Source: Simmondsia chinensis (taxonomy: Eukaryota; Streptophyta; Magnoliopsida; Caryophyllales; Simmondsiaceae). From it: DNA of 64,000 nucleotides. The notes under the pieces are model-generated. The model was not told the origin of the DNA. It searched no databases and saw only the letters and a list, made by a program, of their open reading frames with translations. The DNA is taken from contig JAGTTD010000022.1 of the NCBI GenBank assembly GCA_018398585.1, forward strand, positions 2,011,501 through 2,075,500, given 5' to 3'. This document shows positions 1-10,892 of the stretch, piece after piece (the stretch's first letter is position 1; each line of letters begins with the position of its first letter). The translations under genes were made by a program, and so were the position numbers.

Positions 1-846
1 AATCACCTCTTTTTCTTAATGGCGGCTCACCTCACTTTGATTGGATACGTATGGGAGAAACCTCTCACCTAAACCGAAAAACCCTAAGCCCTTATTTATA
101 GAAAATAATTAGGGCCGGCGCAACCAAGCTCCCGATCAATCGGCGCTCAAAACTTTCAAAACACTCCGAATCTTTCCTTAAATCACCCGATCGATCGGCA
201 TTCCCTCCCGATCGATCAGTGACCACACGGCAGCCCCATATAAAATAAAACAAGTAATTTGAGACATAATCTAACACCACCTTTCAAAGACTTCACCAAT
301 TCAGCAAAGCAGACACCTTTATACAATGGCACTGGTTTGGACACACAAGTACAACCCTTTAATTAGCGGCATGTACAAATATAAAAATTTTCTTTACAAA
401 ATAATTTACTAAGTTGAAGTGACAAATAACATTTGTTATAGAAATTAGCAATAAAAAACATTAAATATCTTATATTGTTTGATTATACTGGTAAATTGTT
501 TTTGGATAATGAGCGATAAGGTTACAGTATAAAATAGGCCATTCAATCAAAGCGAGATCTAGGACACCCGTAAAGGTATAGGGCCAGAAGTGGACTAGCA
601 AAAATAACAAACCAAGAACGAGAAAACAAGAATGCAAACAAAATACAAACAGAACCAACAGGAGCTAGAAAACCACAGACATTGAAAATAAAACAGAGAG
701 TGTCAGGATCAAGTTGAGAAGAGAAAGTACAGCATCAAAGCCAAAGAGGATGGCAGGAAATAAAGCCAAAATACATTAAAATGCAAAATACTGGTATATG
801 ATATCTTACATGGAGACTAATATCTTTTAAAACATCTTTTTTAAAG
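1..846. other. Upstream part of amino-acid permease locus, no exon seen
   Basis: I see no coding exon here. The permease exon starting at 847 needs an upstream exon, so this stretch is probably intron. Positions 1-280 have an LTR-like look (AT-rich, CGATCGAT-containing, ending near a CTAACA) but I cannot delimit an element. Inferred from gene context only. Confidence 0.4.
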
Positions 847-2192
847 GATACGTTAAAGTCACCGCCAGCAGAGAAGAAGACGATGAGGAGAGTGACAGCG
901 TGGGCGGTCGGGGGAACTACGGTGTTCTATGTAAGCTTGGGATGCATTGGATACGCTGCGTTTGGAATGGATGTTCCTGGGAATATTCTAACCAGTGACT
1001 ACAATCCCTTTTGCGTGGTCGCCATTGCCAACATTGCTGTTATTATACATTTGGCTACTGCTTACCAGGTCTCTTTTCTCCTCCTTTTGACTTGACATAT
1101 ACAGTCTACATAGAGGTTTAATGTTCTTGTTTCGAGATGGATGGAGACCCGAAGTCAACGTTTATTGCGTTTGAAGCGTGGACGGTAATACAAACTGGCT
1201 AGTCAAACTTAATAGTATGATACGAAGCATATCAATCAATCAACGAAATTCACAAATCAAAGTAGGTATATATTGCAAGAATTTAAACTATTTATTAACT
1301 TAGATCAAAAAAATATATATATATATTTATTAATATGTAAACAACCTCTCATTTAACTACTACATTTTGGACTGTGTAAAAGTTAAGAGTTGCTGAGATT
1401 TAAACCCTTGACCTCGTAGTCAATAAGACTATTATGTCAAAGAACCAATTATTCCAAAAATTTAAGCTGGTAATGAAAGCTTAATAATAGAATTATAATC
1501 CAACAGGAACCGTTAATGTAGGAGGTGTAAAGTAATTTCAAAGCAAATATATATTTCTATACTTCTACAACTATAAGAAGGTGTCAGCTAACTCAACTGG
1601 TAAAGACTTTAGAAAATATTGCTCAAGACCTAAGATTGAATACCATCTTTATCATGGGGAATTGGGTTTAAGGGGATTTTGGGCAGGGTTGTCCCGTTGT
1701 GCAGCCCATTCCTTACGATATGTTAAAAAAATTTATATATACATTAACAACTGCTAACGAGAAAAATTAATAATCTCTCTTGCTTAGGTATTTTGCCAGC
1801 CGCTATACGCAGCGTATGAAAAGTACCTATCCAAAAGGCTAGCCTTCTTGCAAGCCAAAACCAACTCCCCGACTACCCTAAAGCTCACTCTATTTCGGCT
1901 TCTAACACGAACCCTCTTTGTGGGGTTCACCACCGCGGTGGCGATGGCACTGCCCTTTTTCAACGCGATCCTTGGCCTTCTTGGAGCACTATCCTTTTGG
2001 CCATTGACCATATTCTTTCCGGTCAACATGTACATGGTTCAGACTGGGATTCGAAGGCTGAGTCCCAAGTGGTGGGTGCTGGCGGGTTTGAGTGGGTGTT
2101 GTTTGGTGGTCACCCTCGTAGCTGCTGCTGGGTCCACTGCTGACATTGTGGTGCAGCTCAGGCATGCTAAGTTGTTTCACGGTCATCTTTGA
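847..2192 (+). CDS. Amino-acid permease (AAP family), C-terminal half, partial
   Basis: Two exons, 847-1068 and 1788-2192, join in phase 0 and give the last 208 residues of a plant amino-acid/proton symporter of the AAP type, a plasma-membrane carrier that imports amino acids. The first exon opens with DTLKSPPAEKKTM, the conserved loop of the family, followed by a transmembrane segment ending in GCIGYAAFG and a second one ending at AYQ. The last exon starts VFCQPLYAAYEKYL and holds three further hydrophobic segments, including FFNAILGLLGALSFWPLTIF. The acceptor at 845-846, donor at 1069 and acceptor at 1786-1787 are canonical, and the stop is TGA at 2190. The N-terminal exons must lie before the window; if they do not, this is a truncated copy. 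The reading frame is undamaged, which favours a working gene. Family call is firm; the subtype and substrate are not readable. Confidence 0.85.
1375..1500 (-). repeat. TRIM-family fragment in permease intron
   Basis: The stretch resembles the inner end plus one terminal repeat of the TRIM seen intact at 23516-23800: a TTTAAACCCTTGACCTC core, then GTCAATAAGACT, then a terminal-repeat start TGTCAAAGAACC. Degenerate, no target duplication found. The rest of the intron (1069-1787) shows nothing else. Confidence 0.5.
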
Positions 2193-2196
2193 ACTG

Positions 2197-2198
<2 letters not shown>

Positions 2199-2232
<34 letters not shown>

Positions 2233-2270
2233 GTTATTGTTATTATTATTATTGTTATTATTATTATTAG
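2199..2270. repeat. ATT/GTT microsatellite in permease 3' region
   Basis: A run of ATT units with scattered GTT units starts seven bases after the permease stop codon, so it probably lies in the 3' UTR and may vary in length between individuals. Confidence 0.95.
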
Positions 2271-2420
2271 TTATAACTGTAGTAAATTTTTATGATAAAG
2301 TATTTTGGCCTTTTAGGCCTTAGTAGCATGGTTGTACATCGAACTAATTGTTAATTATAAATATTATCTTTTTTATTTGTAGTTAAAAAACGAGAAGAAT
2401 TTAATAATTGAGAACTAGTA

Positions 2421-2656
2421 GCAACATTCCCAGTGCCCTAAGGGCTCTCTCCTAAATAGGGTCTAAGAGGGGTGAATGTACACAGCCTTCCTCCTTCAGG
2501 GTACCCTAAAGGGAGGCTATTTTCGAGAACCCCCAACATGAGGGATGCAACACAAGAACTTTCCAGAAGGGCACTCATCTTAGTACTACTCTTGTCTAAG
2601 CACGCTTAACTTCGGAGAGTTAACGGGATCCGGTGCTTGGGTGTTGATATCCTCTT
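2421..2656 (-). mobile_element. 5S-headed composite SINE, full length
   Basis: Read on the minus strand it starts with a 5S rRNA-like head (GGATCC, AGTTAAGCGTGCTTAGAC at 2595-2630), then the family body with CATGTTGGGGGTTCTCG, and ends with CACTGGGAATGTTGC. No clear target duplication, so it is an old copy. It lies about 230 bases after the permease stop. Confidence 0.8.
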
Positions 2657-3250
2657 TGATAAATATAATAATTGATAAAAATATTGTTAAAATGTAGTTT
2701 GTTTGTAATTTTGGTTTTTAAATATCCACAAAGACCTCCTTTTGATCACCATGGCTAAGCCACAACTACCACGTATTAAAACTTTTTTATTATTATAATA
2801 GATAAATTTCTTTTTAAATATAGGGTTATTTATGCAAAATGTTCATGTATTTTTCTCATTTTATCATTTTAATTTTTTTACTTTTAATTATATCAATTTA
2901 GTCCCAATATAATTTAAATTGTCAATTTTAGTCACGTAGCAGAAATTAAAATTAAGTTAACGATGTAATTTTTAATGATTTGGTTATGTTAAATGCAAAT
3001 AACCTGATATAAACCTACATGCTAACTTAATTCAAACTCACCCATCAAAAACATCGTCACCAACTTGATGCTCTAAAACTAAATTGACACAGTAAAAAAT
3101 ACAATAATTAAATTAACACAATAAGTAAAGTATATTAGTATTTCATGTAAATAACCCTAAAATATATATTCGAACACAATATTTTGCTTAAGATGTGATT
3201 TTGCATTACTTAACCACATATCATCAGTAAAACACAACAACAATAAACTT
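2657..3250. other. AT-rich intergenic stretch
   Basis: No open frame or RNA gene supported. The middle (2820-3170) is an AT-rich stretch with phrases that recur at 25265-25660 (for example tatcaatttagtccc-type text, loss of any long frame), suggesting an old dispersed repeat. Confidence 0.4.
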
Positions 3251-3571
3251 GAGGGGGGTAATGGAGGGTAATTTTTTACTCCTCATTACCCCTCTTTACC
3301 CCAAATTTCTTTAACCCCCAAATTGGGGGTAAGGGTAATTTTAAAAAAAATTTGACATTTTTATCCTTATTTTAACTATAACTCTCTTTACCCTTACCCC
3401 TTTACCCAATTACCAAACCAGGGTAACTTATTTACCCCTTTTTACCCTTACCCCTCTTAATTTGACATATCCAAACAAGGGTAGAATATTACCTTACCTT
3501 CCCCCCCTTTACCCCTCTTTACCCTTACCCTCATTTACCCCTCTTTACCCTCCTTTACCCTGTTGCCAAAC
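3251..3571. mobile_element. MITE copy A (GGGTAA-rich), inverted partner of copy B
   Basis: The sequence is a near-complete reverse complement of 3663-3988. It ends with CCCTGTTGCCAAAC, the terminal inverted repeat of the family, and contains the shared core TTTGACATATCCAAACAAGG. The left part that would carry the second terminal repeat is missing, so this copy is truncated. Confidence 0.85.
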
Positions 3572-3575
3572 AAAG

Positions 3576-4112
3576 TATTAGTGCCTCATGAGCTCTCGCC
3601 AATACATGTCTAGGAAAGGTGAGATGTACTTATGCAGCCTTACCCCTTCATGATATGCTTTATTTGGCAACGGGGTAAAGGAGGGTAAAGAGAGGTAAAT
3701 GAGGGTAAGGGTAAAGAGGGATAAAGGGGGGAAAGGTAAGGTAATATTCTACTCTTGTTTGGATATGTCAAATTAAGAGGGGTAAGGGTAAATGAGTTAC
3801 CCTTGTTTGGCAATTGGGTAAAGGGGTAAGAGTAAAGAGACTTATAGTTAAAATAAGGGTAAAAATGTCAAATTTTTTTTTAAAAATTACCCTTACCCCC
3901 TTTTACCCCCTAATTTGGGGGTTAAAGAAATTGGGGGTAAAGGGGGGTAATGGGGGGTAAAAAATTACCCCCCATTATCCCCCTTTACTCCTCGAATAAC
4001 TTTGCCAAACAGGGTAAAAATTTACCCCCCTTTATCCTTACCCCCCCCTCCTTACCCCGTTGCCAAACAGTGGGTAAAGGGAGGCTGTGTATGAGAACCA
4101 CCAACCTGGATA
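3576..4112 (-). mobile_element. SINE (minus) split by MITE copy B
   Basis: Positions 3576-3655 (AGTGCCTCATGAGCTCTCGCC through CAGCCTTACCCCTTCA) and 4072-4112 (AAAGGGAGGCTGTGTATGAG to CCACCAACCTGG) are the two halves of one SINE body in minus orientation. MITE copy B sits between them, so the SINE is older than that MITE. Confidence 0.7.
3663..4067. mobile_element. MITE copy B with terminal inverted repeats
   Basis: Begins TTTGGCAACGGGGTAA and ends TTACCCCGTTGCCAAA, a perfect 16-bp terminal inverted repeat. The whole strand is built from GGGTAA/GGGGTAA-like words. A second internal TTTGCCAAACAGGGTAAA at 4002-4019 hints at an inner insertion or rearrangement. I found no convincing target duplication. 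A diverged relative may lie at 13850-14090. Confidence 0.85.
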
Positions 4113-4289
4113 AAAACAATGATACGAAGAGAGGACAAAGTAGTAATAAGCAATATAGCAACAAGCAACAAAGCACAGAGCACTCAGAGCAACAATACAC
4201 CACACGGGCAACAAGCAACCAACAGTAGACCACTAAAGCAAATATGAACACACAGACATACATATAAGCCTAAGAGCACTAGGACTAAC

Positions 4290-4754
4290 TAGGAATGACA
4301 ATGGGGCGGGTAAAACCCGCTACCCACAGGTACCCGCCCCGTACCCATCACGGGTATGGGGCGGGCACGAGTATAGTTTTGTACCCGCCCCGCCCCGCTC
4401 CACCTCATACTCGTCATACCCGCTTTATTTTGTACATAATTAACCTTCAAATTAAAAAAATACGTGTTTAAATTCAATAATCCAAATTATTTATCAATGT
4501 TATAAAAAAATATAATTGATTTTTAAAAGTAATATTAAATAACTAATATGATCCGGTATAGATAATCATTTTCTACGCACATTAGAGAGAGTACGGGGCG
4601 AGTAATGCATACCCGTGGATAATGGGGCGGGTACGGGTATCCACTTCATACCCTCCGGGAGTAATGGGGCAGATATGAGTATAGAATTTGGGTGACAGGT
4701 ACAGGTATGGAGGAGACACCTCCCCATACCGGCCCCGCTCTATTGTCATCCCTA
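4290..4754. mobile_element. hAT-type MITE with 8-bp target duplication
   Basis: Starts TAGGAATGACAATGGGGCGGG and ends with its inverted form (CCCGCTCTATTGTCATCCCTA). Flanks are GGACTAAC (4282-4289) and GAACTAAC (4755-4762), an 8-bp duplication with one change, as expected for hAT elements. The inside is a run of CGGGTA/TACCCG words that can fold back. It ends about 350 bases before the inhibitor-3 start chosen here. Confidence 0.85.
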
Positions 4755-5100
4755 GAACTAACCTTAGCAAAACACATAAATCTTAAATATAAAGACTATT
4801 AAAGCGAAAAAGCTGAAAAATATAAGTTGAAAGAACAAAGTAATAAACCAATGTACACGGTAATGACTGGGACAATGTCAATGTCGGTCTATGGATTTAA
4901 ATAGCGTAGTTCATATAAACACGAACCAATTGCATAATCAAACGAACCCTAACCCTAGCCCTAGAATTTCTCAATTCCCCTTCGCATTTTCTTCCGGATC
5001 TCCTCAATTTCATTCTTCAATCGATCGAATCGGTGACGAACATCACCATCCATCAATCCGTGTATCCAATTCATCGGAAAATTTCTATCAATCGCACACA

Positions 5101-5448
5101 ATGAGCGCCATGAGAACGGCACCGAAGCCGCCGCCGACGGTCACTGTGACCATAGAATCTCCGGAGAATCAGCAGCAACGGCAACAGCCGGAAACCCTAG
5201 TTCTTCGGCTCAACAGGAAGAAGAAGAAGGTGACGTGGAAGGAAGGGACGGTGGATAATGAGTTTCTTAACAAGAAGAGCTCCAAAAAATGCTGCATCTT
5301 TCACAAGGAGAAGCCTTTTGATGAGGACGATAGCGATGATGATGGAGGTCGCGATCGCCATGATCACAGGGATCACGGCAGTGAGGGGTGTTGTTCGCAT
5401 GGTGGCGGTGGTGGAGGGGCCAGCACGAGTAAGGCTGGCAAAATGTGA
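5101..5448 (+). CDS. INH3: Protein phosphatase 1 inhibitor-3 (PPP1R11/Ypi1 family)
   Basis: A 115-residue intronless gene for the small, mostly disordered inhibitor that binds the catalytic subunit of type-1 protein phosphatase, acting mainly in the nucleus. The diagnostic block is residues 33-69: LVLRLNRKKKKVTWKEGTVD, then NEFLNKKSSKKCCIFHK. KVTW at 43-46 is the RVxF-type docking motif, and the CC pair (64-65) is the conserved cysteine motif of the family. The tail is acidic, then His/Gly-rich (DEDDSDDD, HDHRDHG, CCSHGGGGGG). Length agrees with plant inhibitor-3 proteins (about 105-120). I chose the ATG at 5101 because the conserved family begins here, but the frame stays open upstream to an ATG at 4891, which would add 70 low-complexity residues. 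TGA at 5446. Confidence 0.9.
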   Translation: MSAMRTAPKPPPTVTVTIESPENQQQRQQPETLVLRLNRKKKKVTWKEGTVDNEFLNKKSSKKCCIFHKEKPFDEDDSDDDGGRDRHDHRDHGSEGCCSHGGGGGGASTSKAGKM

Positions 5449-6156
5449 CACGGCACAATGACAAGAAATGAAGCTAAGAGGGTTTGGGTTGGGATTTCTG
5501 AGGCGGGTTTGAACTTGGGTTGGGTTGTTGAATCCTTTTAGGTAATTGGGTTGGATTTTGGTTTGGCCCGTTTTACCTGTTTTCAACACGCTTGATTCGT
5601 GTACGTAGTTATGTTAGTATTTGAGTGGTATACGACCGTTATTATATATATATTTTTGGTAACTTATTGAAGTATACTTAGTAATGTTAGTTTGATAGTT
5701 TATCTTAACAATTATACATATGTCAGATAGTTACTGCTAGGCAGCCTCGGATTAACAGTTCAATAAATAGGTCGGTTGGGTAAGGGTTAAGAGCTGCTAA
5801 TCTGTTTAATAAATGGGTCGGGTCCGGGTTTGGCTCTATTTCTAAGACCCCGAACATTTGTCCCGAGTAAGTATGAGATTCTTCTTCCTTCTTGGCATTA
5901 TTGTTGGATATAAGAGTGAAATTGATAAGTCAACGATGAATTTGGAGTATATTTATGGATCCTATTGACACAAATTTTGGCCGTCTTGTGAATGAAACTT
6001 GCATGAAATTAACGAGATCACTCAATGATGGTTCTGTTGTATGTATGAGTATCATTCTTGGATTATGAAGGTTCAAATTTTTTGATATTCGTTTCTGTTG
6101 CATTTGGATTCGATCTCTTGTCTTGAATGTTGTGGCTAACGACTATATCCCGTTGC
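5449..6156. other. Inhibitor-3 3' region and intergenic sequence
   Basis: Probably 3' UTR at the start. A TATATATATATTTTTGG tract lies near 5644. Positions 5745-5860 contain duplicated words (AATAAATGGGTCGG / AATAAATAGGTCGG) typical of an eroded repeat. No gene seen. Confidence 0.5.
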
Positions 6157-6170
6157 ACTATGAATGGACT

Positions 6171-6379
6171 AGAACTCCCAAGTTAATCGTGCTTGGGCGA
6201 GAGTAGTACCAAGATGGGTGACCTCCTGGGAAGTTCTCGTATTGCACCCCTCAGGTTGGGGGTTCTCGAAGATAGCCTTCTTTTAGAATAACACCCTGAA
6301 GGAGGAAGGCTAAGTACATCTATCTCCCCAGACCCTGCTTAGGCGGGAACCCTTGGGGCATCGGGAATGCTTTTTTTGT
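6171..6379 (+). mobile_element. 5S-headed composite SINE with 14-bp target duplication
   Basis: Flanked by a perfect 14-bp duplication ACTATGAATGGACT at 6157-6170 and 6380-6393. The head starts inside the 5S-like part (AGAACTCCCAAGTTAATCG, GATGGGTGACCTCCTGGGAA), followed by the body, ending GCATCGGGAATGCTTTTTTTG, the T-rich tail type. Slightly 5' truncated. Confidence 0.95.
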
Positions 6380-6543
6380 ACTATGAATGGACTGCCATTT
6401 ACCTATACTGCTCATGTAGGGACAATTTGTATAGTTGAATGAGAATTGGTAGATGGGGCAGCTTTCTCCCCTTTCGGGATAAAGGTAAAATTTTTGATGT
6501 GTGGTGTTAAAGGATTTAGGAAAATAGTGGAATCTCATATGCT

Positions 6544-6647
6544 CCTTTTCTTTTAATGTTGTGGGCCTCAGAAACCACCTCTTTTCAAGGTAGCACCCTC
6601 CCAGACCCTGCCGTGACGGGAGCCTCTATAAGGCATTGGGTTTGTTG
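6544..6647 (+). mobile_element. 5'-truncated SINE with 19-bp target duplication
   Basis: A perfect 19-bp duplication beginning TAGTGGAATCTCATATG occurs at 6525-6543 and 6648-6666. The 104-bp insert has only the 3' part of the family (CCCAGACCCTGCCGTGACGG, GCATTGGGTTTGTTG). TTG-type tail. Confidence 0.92.
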
Positions 6648-7255
6648 TAGTGGAATCTCATATGCTAATGACACTCTTTCAAAGACATGTTGGAATTTTT
6701 GGTCTTTATGCATTAGTTCTTCATAGAGCGCAATCTAACTTCATACATCAGATGGTTCTGTTTATAGAAATGGAATTCAAGTACTTCCTGTAAGGAATTG
6801 TGTTGATTGATATTTCTGTTGTTTTCTTCAAAGCAATACGACAGCCAGTTGCCCAGTTGATATTTCTGTTGAAAACTTCACATGTGAGTATATTGGAGTT
6901 GTACGAGAGATGTGATCCAACATATATGGGTAGTGTGTTTAGGATTGAATCTTTGGTCTATATGCGGACCTTATATTTGTCCACTTCGTAGGTCGGATTT
7001 AAAGCCTAGTAAAATTTTATGCTATAACTTCCTGTCAGAGTAGTATGACAACTCTTTGCCTTGTTGAAGTAGCGAGGGTGAGCTTCTTCGCATATTTTGT
7101 AGGATGGCAAGTCATATTGGGTAGTGTCATTACCTTCCCTTTTGTAGTTTTGCCCGTGTCATCTAGCTGATTTCAGTCCACTTTGATGGTGTCATACACC
7201 GCATGGAAAGTTCTATGGAGATTCCAATGAGGTCTTGGTCTGCCAATAAGACATA

Positions 7256-7388
7256 ACAGCAACAACAAACTTAGTGTCTCAAAGGGTTCTCGCCAAAGTT
7301 GGGACTAGTGAGGATAAGATGTACGTAACCATATCCGTTCATAGTGTTATCCTAAAGGGAGACTGTTTCTAAGGGATCTTCAACTCTA
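7256..7388 (-). mobile_element. SINE body fragment
   Basis: Minus-strand reading gives the family body and 3' end with a TTG tail (plus strand ACAGCAACAACAAACTTAGTG at the left, GGGAGACTGTTTCTAAGGGAT at the right). No 5S head and no clear target duplication. Confidence 0.75.
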
Positions 7389-9045
7389 ATATCATAGGAT
7401 AAAAGATTCAGGTTCATTGATGCGAAGCAATTTTAGCTGGGTACTAGCAAAAACTATATAGTGGTTACAATGGCTAGTAGAGATTACGATTTTTGCAGCC
7501 ATATCCTACAAATGCTTAGGGCGAATTTGAACCCCATCCACGTTATCTTAGATATATAATCATACTATAACGAATCTTGTATCCTTGTGTTTGCAATGAT
7601 AGGGTGATATTTTCGGTATGGAGACTGATGGTGTTTCATAACAGTTATTGGGGCCTTTCAAATGTGTAAACAACAGTGTTAATATTGATGGTTGGGCTCC
7701 CTGGCTATTACAGTGAGTGTGAGAGTTACAATTATAATTTCTCCATTTATATAGTGATTTTCGTTGCTTTCTTTCTGTGGATGTAGGCTTTGACCGAACT
7801 ACATAAATCCCCCGTCTCATGTTCTTTCCTTAACCCTTCTTTACTGATTTGGGAACCCGAACTAGGTTTTCAGTGTATGGGTTGCATAACACCTGACTAC
7901 CCATTGTTCCCGTTCTGTTTACTCGAATACGCACTATATTGACACACGAGATGGAACTTGGCGGGGTGGATTTCTACATTAGGGCATTTCGATAAGTAAC
8001 TATGTTCATAGTAACAAGAGAAAGAAGAAAAAGAAGGGGGAAAAAAAAAATCTAAGCTACCCACCTCACCAGCGAAAAGTCTTGTGTTCAAAGCTCATTC
8101 TCTTCCATCACTGGCAAAGAAAATGTTGTATGTTGCGAAAAAAAAGCCACAAAAATATCACGAGAAACAGGTGCTTAGGAACTAGTTTGTCGTTAACGAC
8201 AAACTATGCCTTAGTTGTGGTATTTTCATGCGCCCCCTTCTCTTGTTGTGTAGCATTACTCCACTAGCAATGTTTATATCCTTGTCTAAGAAAAGTTGTA
8301 TCCTCCTTACGAGTTTGAAGAAGAAAATGTTTGGGTAAAGCCTTCTGTTTGTTTTTGCTGCAAATGTTTTTTATGTATGTGGGTATAGTAGACTAGTATG
8401 ATAGACTCATTTGTATTAATACCGAGCATCAACAATGAATTACCAAATGATAATGTGGAAAAGATGCCTTCGTCGTCAAGTACGACAAGATCACAACAAC
8501 AATCCAGTATCTCAAAGCAGCATCAAGTATGACAAGATCAGTAATTAGAAACGAAAAATGAAAAAACAGGGGAACTTTTAAAGCATCTGGGCAGTTATAA
8601 TAAGCTAACTTATGCTCAAGTCTGTCCAAATTTATATACAAGAAACAGGAAACCAGAAATAAAACTGAAGCTTAGCAGCACAATCAATTCCTTACAACTA
8701 GTTACTGCAACACAATAATTAGATAGAAATAAAACCTGAAAATGGCTAATTCAGCATCTGCAACAGCATACTCTCTCTCTCTCTTCCTTCATCAGCTAGC
8801 ATTTAGTGCTTGCTAAACACGCTCATTTTTGCCTTGTTAACTGTATAAAAACCAGAAAGATTTCACTCAGTTCTGGGAAATCTGCAAAATTGTGAGCTTT
8901 TTGGGTACTGCAGATCTAAAATTTGCAAACAAAAAGCGAGAGCAGTCGCGGCAGGATCACATCCTGTACATGACAGTTTTGTTAGTTAAGGATCACTGGG
9001 CTGGATACTTATCCCTAGTAATTCGCCAATGCATGGACAATAGGC
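7389..9045. other. Intergenic, no gene supported
   Basis: Several short frames but none with family features or coding character. Positions 7745-7830 (GTGGATGTAGGCTTTGACCG) recur near 31063, so a dispersed repeat is present. Otherwise nothing seen. Confidence 0.5.
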
Positions 9046-9240
9046 CCTTGCTGCTCGGTTTTTGTTTATAATTTTTGATTGTTTAAACGCTAAAACTGGG
9101 TTTTAGAAACAATTTTTTCTTATTTTTCGATTTTTGTTTTTAGTTTTCATAATCAAAATCTCAAAAAAAATTATTTTCAAAATATGGTTTTTATTCTAAA
9201 AACTACGAATAGAAAATGAAAGCAAATAGGCTCTAAACAA
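9046..9240. repeat. Foldback/MITE relative 3' of F-box gene
   Basis: T-rich then A-rich halves with words shared with 10893-11157 (TTTTAGAAACAATTTTTTCT, GATTTTTGTTTT). Probably a copy of the same MITE family. Ends uncertain. Confidence 0.5.
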
Positions 9241-9602
9241 GTGCAAGAAGGGTAGATAACCAAGTTACAACAATCTTAACTTATCACCATATAGAATTGT
9301 AGAGATTCTGAAGTAAGACTTTAAAGATTCATCTTCGGCATCACTATGCCAGAATCCGATGAGTTCTATGCATTTTGGTTTTCGTAGCATTGATCAATCT
9401 CTCCCAAAAGGTTATTTGGGTGTTTGTATAGGGTCTTATAGCAAGTTCAACACAGCAAAGCTTAAGCTCAATGTTTCCAGACTTAACAAGCCAGAATCAT
9501 TGAGCTTAAACGCCATCCTGACCAGTTTAGGCTCAACTCGACTCATTTACATCTATCTTCTTATCGTGTCAAATGATCAAGCTACAGTCAGTCCAGACGT
9601 CT

Positions 9603-10832
9603 TTACCTCATATGTTCAAGCGGTTCCCACGTAGCAAGGCTATTCACATGAACCAAGGGAAGCTTATATGACCAATTAAACTCACCTTCCATCTCAACCT
9701 CCCTTACTACTTCATCTTCCAAGTCATACGAATAAAATCTCATTCCAAATGCGAAAATCATTTCTCTTCCATTTACCACGAAAGAAGGAACCGTAAACCC
9801 TAGATTTCCGACATGACCCACAACAAGATCGATGTTTATACTGTGTCGTTTCGTCCATTCTGCTCCCTGCAGCTCCTTCAATACCCATACATCAACTTGG
9901 TTTGAGTTTGAAACTTGTAGTAAACTTAGGAGTCCTCCCATCTCGGACACTCTATCAATTGGCTTGATGACTTCTGGTAGGTGGGTCACAGAAAACTTCC
10001 CTTCATCAGTACAAAACGAGACCAAATAGTCGATATCTGTAAAGTCAGGAACCCAATGCAAAGCCCCAATTGCAGAAACAGGCGCATAAACGAAGCTTCT
10101 GATAAGTCCATGGGAGGGCCCATCAACACCTCGCCATGATTTCATATTTAAGTCTAGTAACTCACACCCTATATGATGTGAATCATCACGGAATAAGTGC
10201 ACCACCTTGTAAACACTCTCAGACGTGCCATAAAGTAACCCATATGACTCCCCAGAAGCAGCAATGGTCCCAAGAGGAAAAGCAACAAACTTTCTTGTCA
10301 TAGGATTCATTACCACCAGTCTCCCCGGCTTTCTCCGACAATTCATCAGAACTAACCCATTACAAGTTGCTAAAATTGAACCCGAACAGCTAATATTCAA
10401 CTGATCTATCTTTCCTTTTCCATCCTGAACCTCAAATAAATGGATATAGTTGTTACATAATGATCTCGAGGGGAAGAGTGAGAAACACTCTGATTGATTG
10501 ACTTGGGTTTCGACATGGAAAGCATTTGGTCTTGCAGTACTATGAACATTTTTGAGGAAGATCAGGCCACTCTCTGCTTGATTATTGTAAGCCTCTGTGA
10601 ATTCCTTACTGTATATCAACTTGTACCATGACTTACAAACACAGCTGAATCGCAAAAGCGATTTGATAGGAAGCAAAAGAAAGATGTTAAAAAGTATATC
10701 GTTTGAGAAAAAAGGCGCAATATTCATTCGTAATTTCGACGCCTTTTCTTGTATTATGATTGAGAGGTTCATCTTCTTGTTCTTGTTCTGATAATACTTG
10801 TCTGCAGTGTAAAACTTCCTTGATGATTTCAT
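9603..10832 (-). CDS. F-box protein with F-box-associated domain
   Basis: A single-exon 409-residue protein. Residues 41-80 are an F-box (FFSNDILFNIFLLLPIKSLL, then RFSCVCKSWYKLI), the part that binds SKP1 in SCF ubiquitin ligases. The rest has the layout of plant F-box-associated domains: SCSGSILATCNGLVLM near 145-165, NPMTRKFVAFP near 175-185, YKVVHLF and a WRGVDGPSHG block near 230. The substrate cannot be read. Three in-frame starts are possible (residues 1, 21 and 36); the first 35 residues are lysine/asparagine-rich and not typical of the family, so the true start may be residue 21 or 36. TAA stop. It stands alone, with MITEs on both sides. The frame has no damage, so it looks intact, although this family contains many young duplicates. 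Confidence 0.85.
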   Translation of the reverse strand: MKSSRKFYTADKYYQNKNKKMNLSIIIQEKASKLRMNIAPFFSNDILFNIFLLLPIKSLLRFSCVCKSWYKLIYSKEFTEAYNNQAESGLIFLKNVHSTARPNAFHVETQVNQSECFSLFPSRSLCNNYIHLFEVQDGKGKIDQLNISCSGSILATCNGLVLMNCRRKPGRLVVMNPMTRKFVAFPLGTIAASGESYGLLYGTSESVYKVVHLFRDDSHHIGCELLDLNMKSWRGVDGPSHGLIRSFVYAPVSAIGALHWVPDFTDIDYLVSFCTDEGKFSVTHLPEVIKPIDRVSEMGGLLSLLQVSNSNQVDVWVLKELQGAEWTKRHSINIDLVVGHVGNLGFTVPSFVVNGREMIFAFGMRFYSYDLEDEVVREVEMEGEFNWSYKLPLVHVNSLATWEPLEHMR

Positions 10833-10892
10833 TTTCTGTACATTAAGTAAAGAGAATTCTGTAGAAGTTAGTGAGATAAATGAGCTAAGGGT

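Noticed and set aside
3251..4067. Interstitial telomere repeats, from the many GGGTAA words
   Set aside because: Plant telomere units are TTTAGGG; these are irregular GGGTAA/GGGGTAA runs inside an element with terminal inverted repeats.
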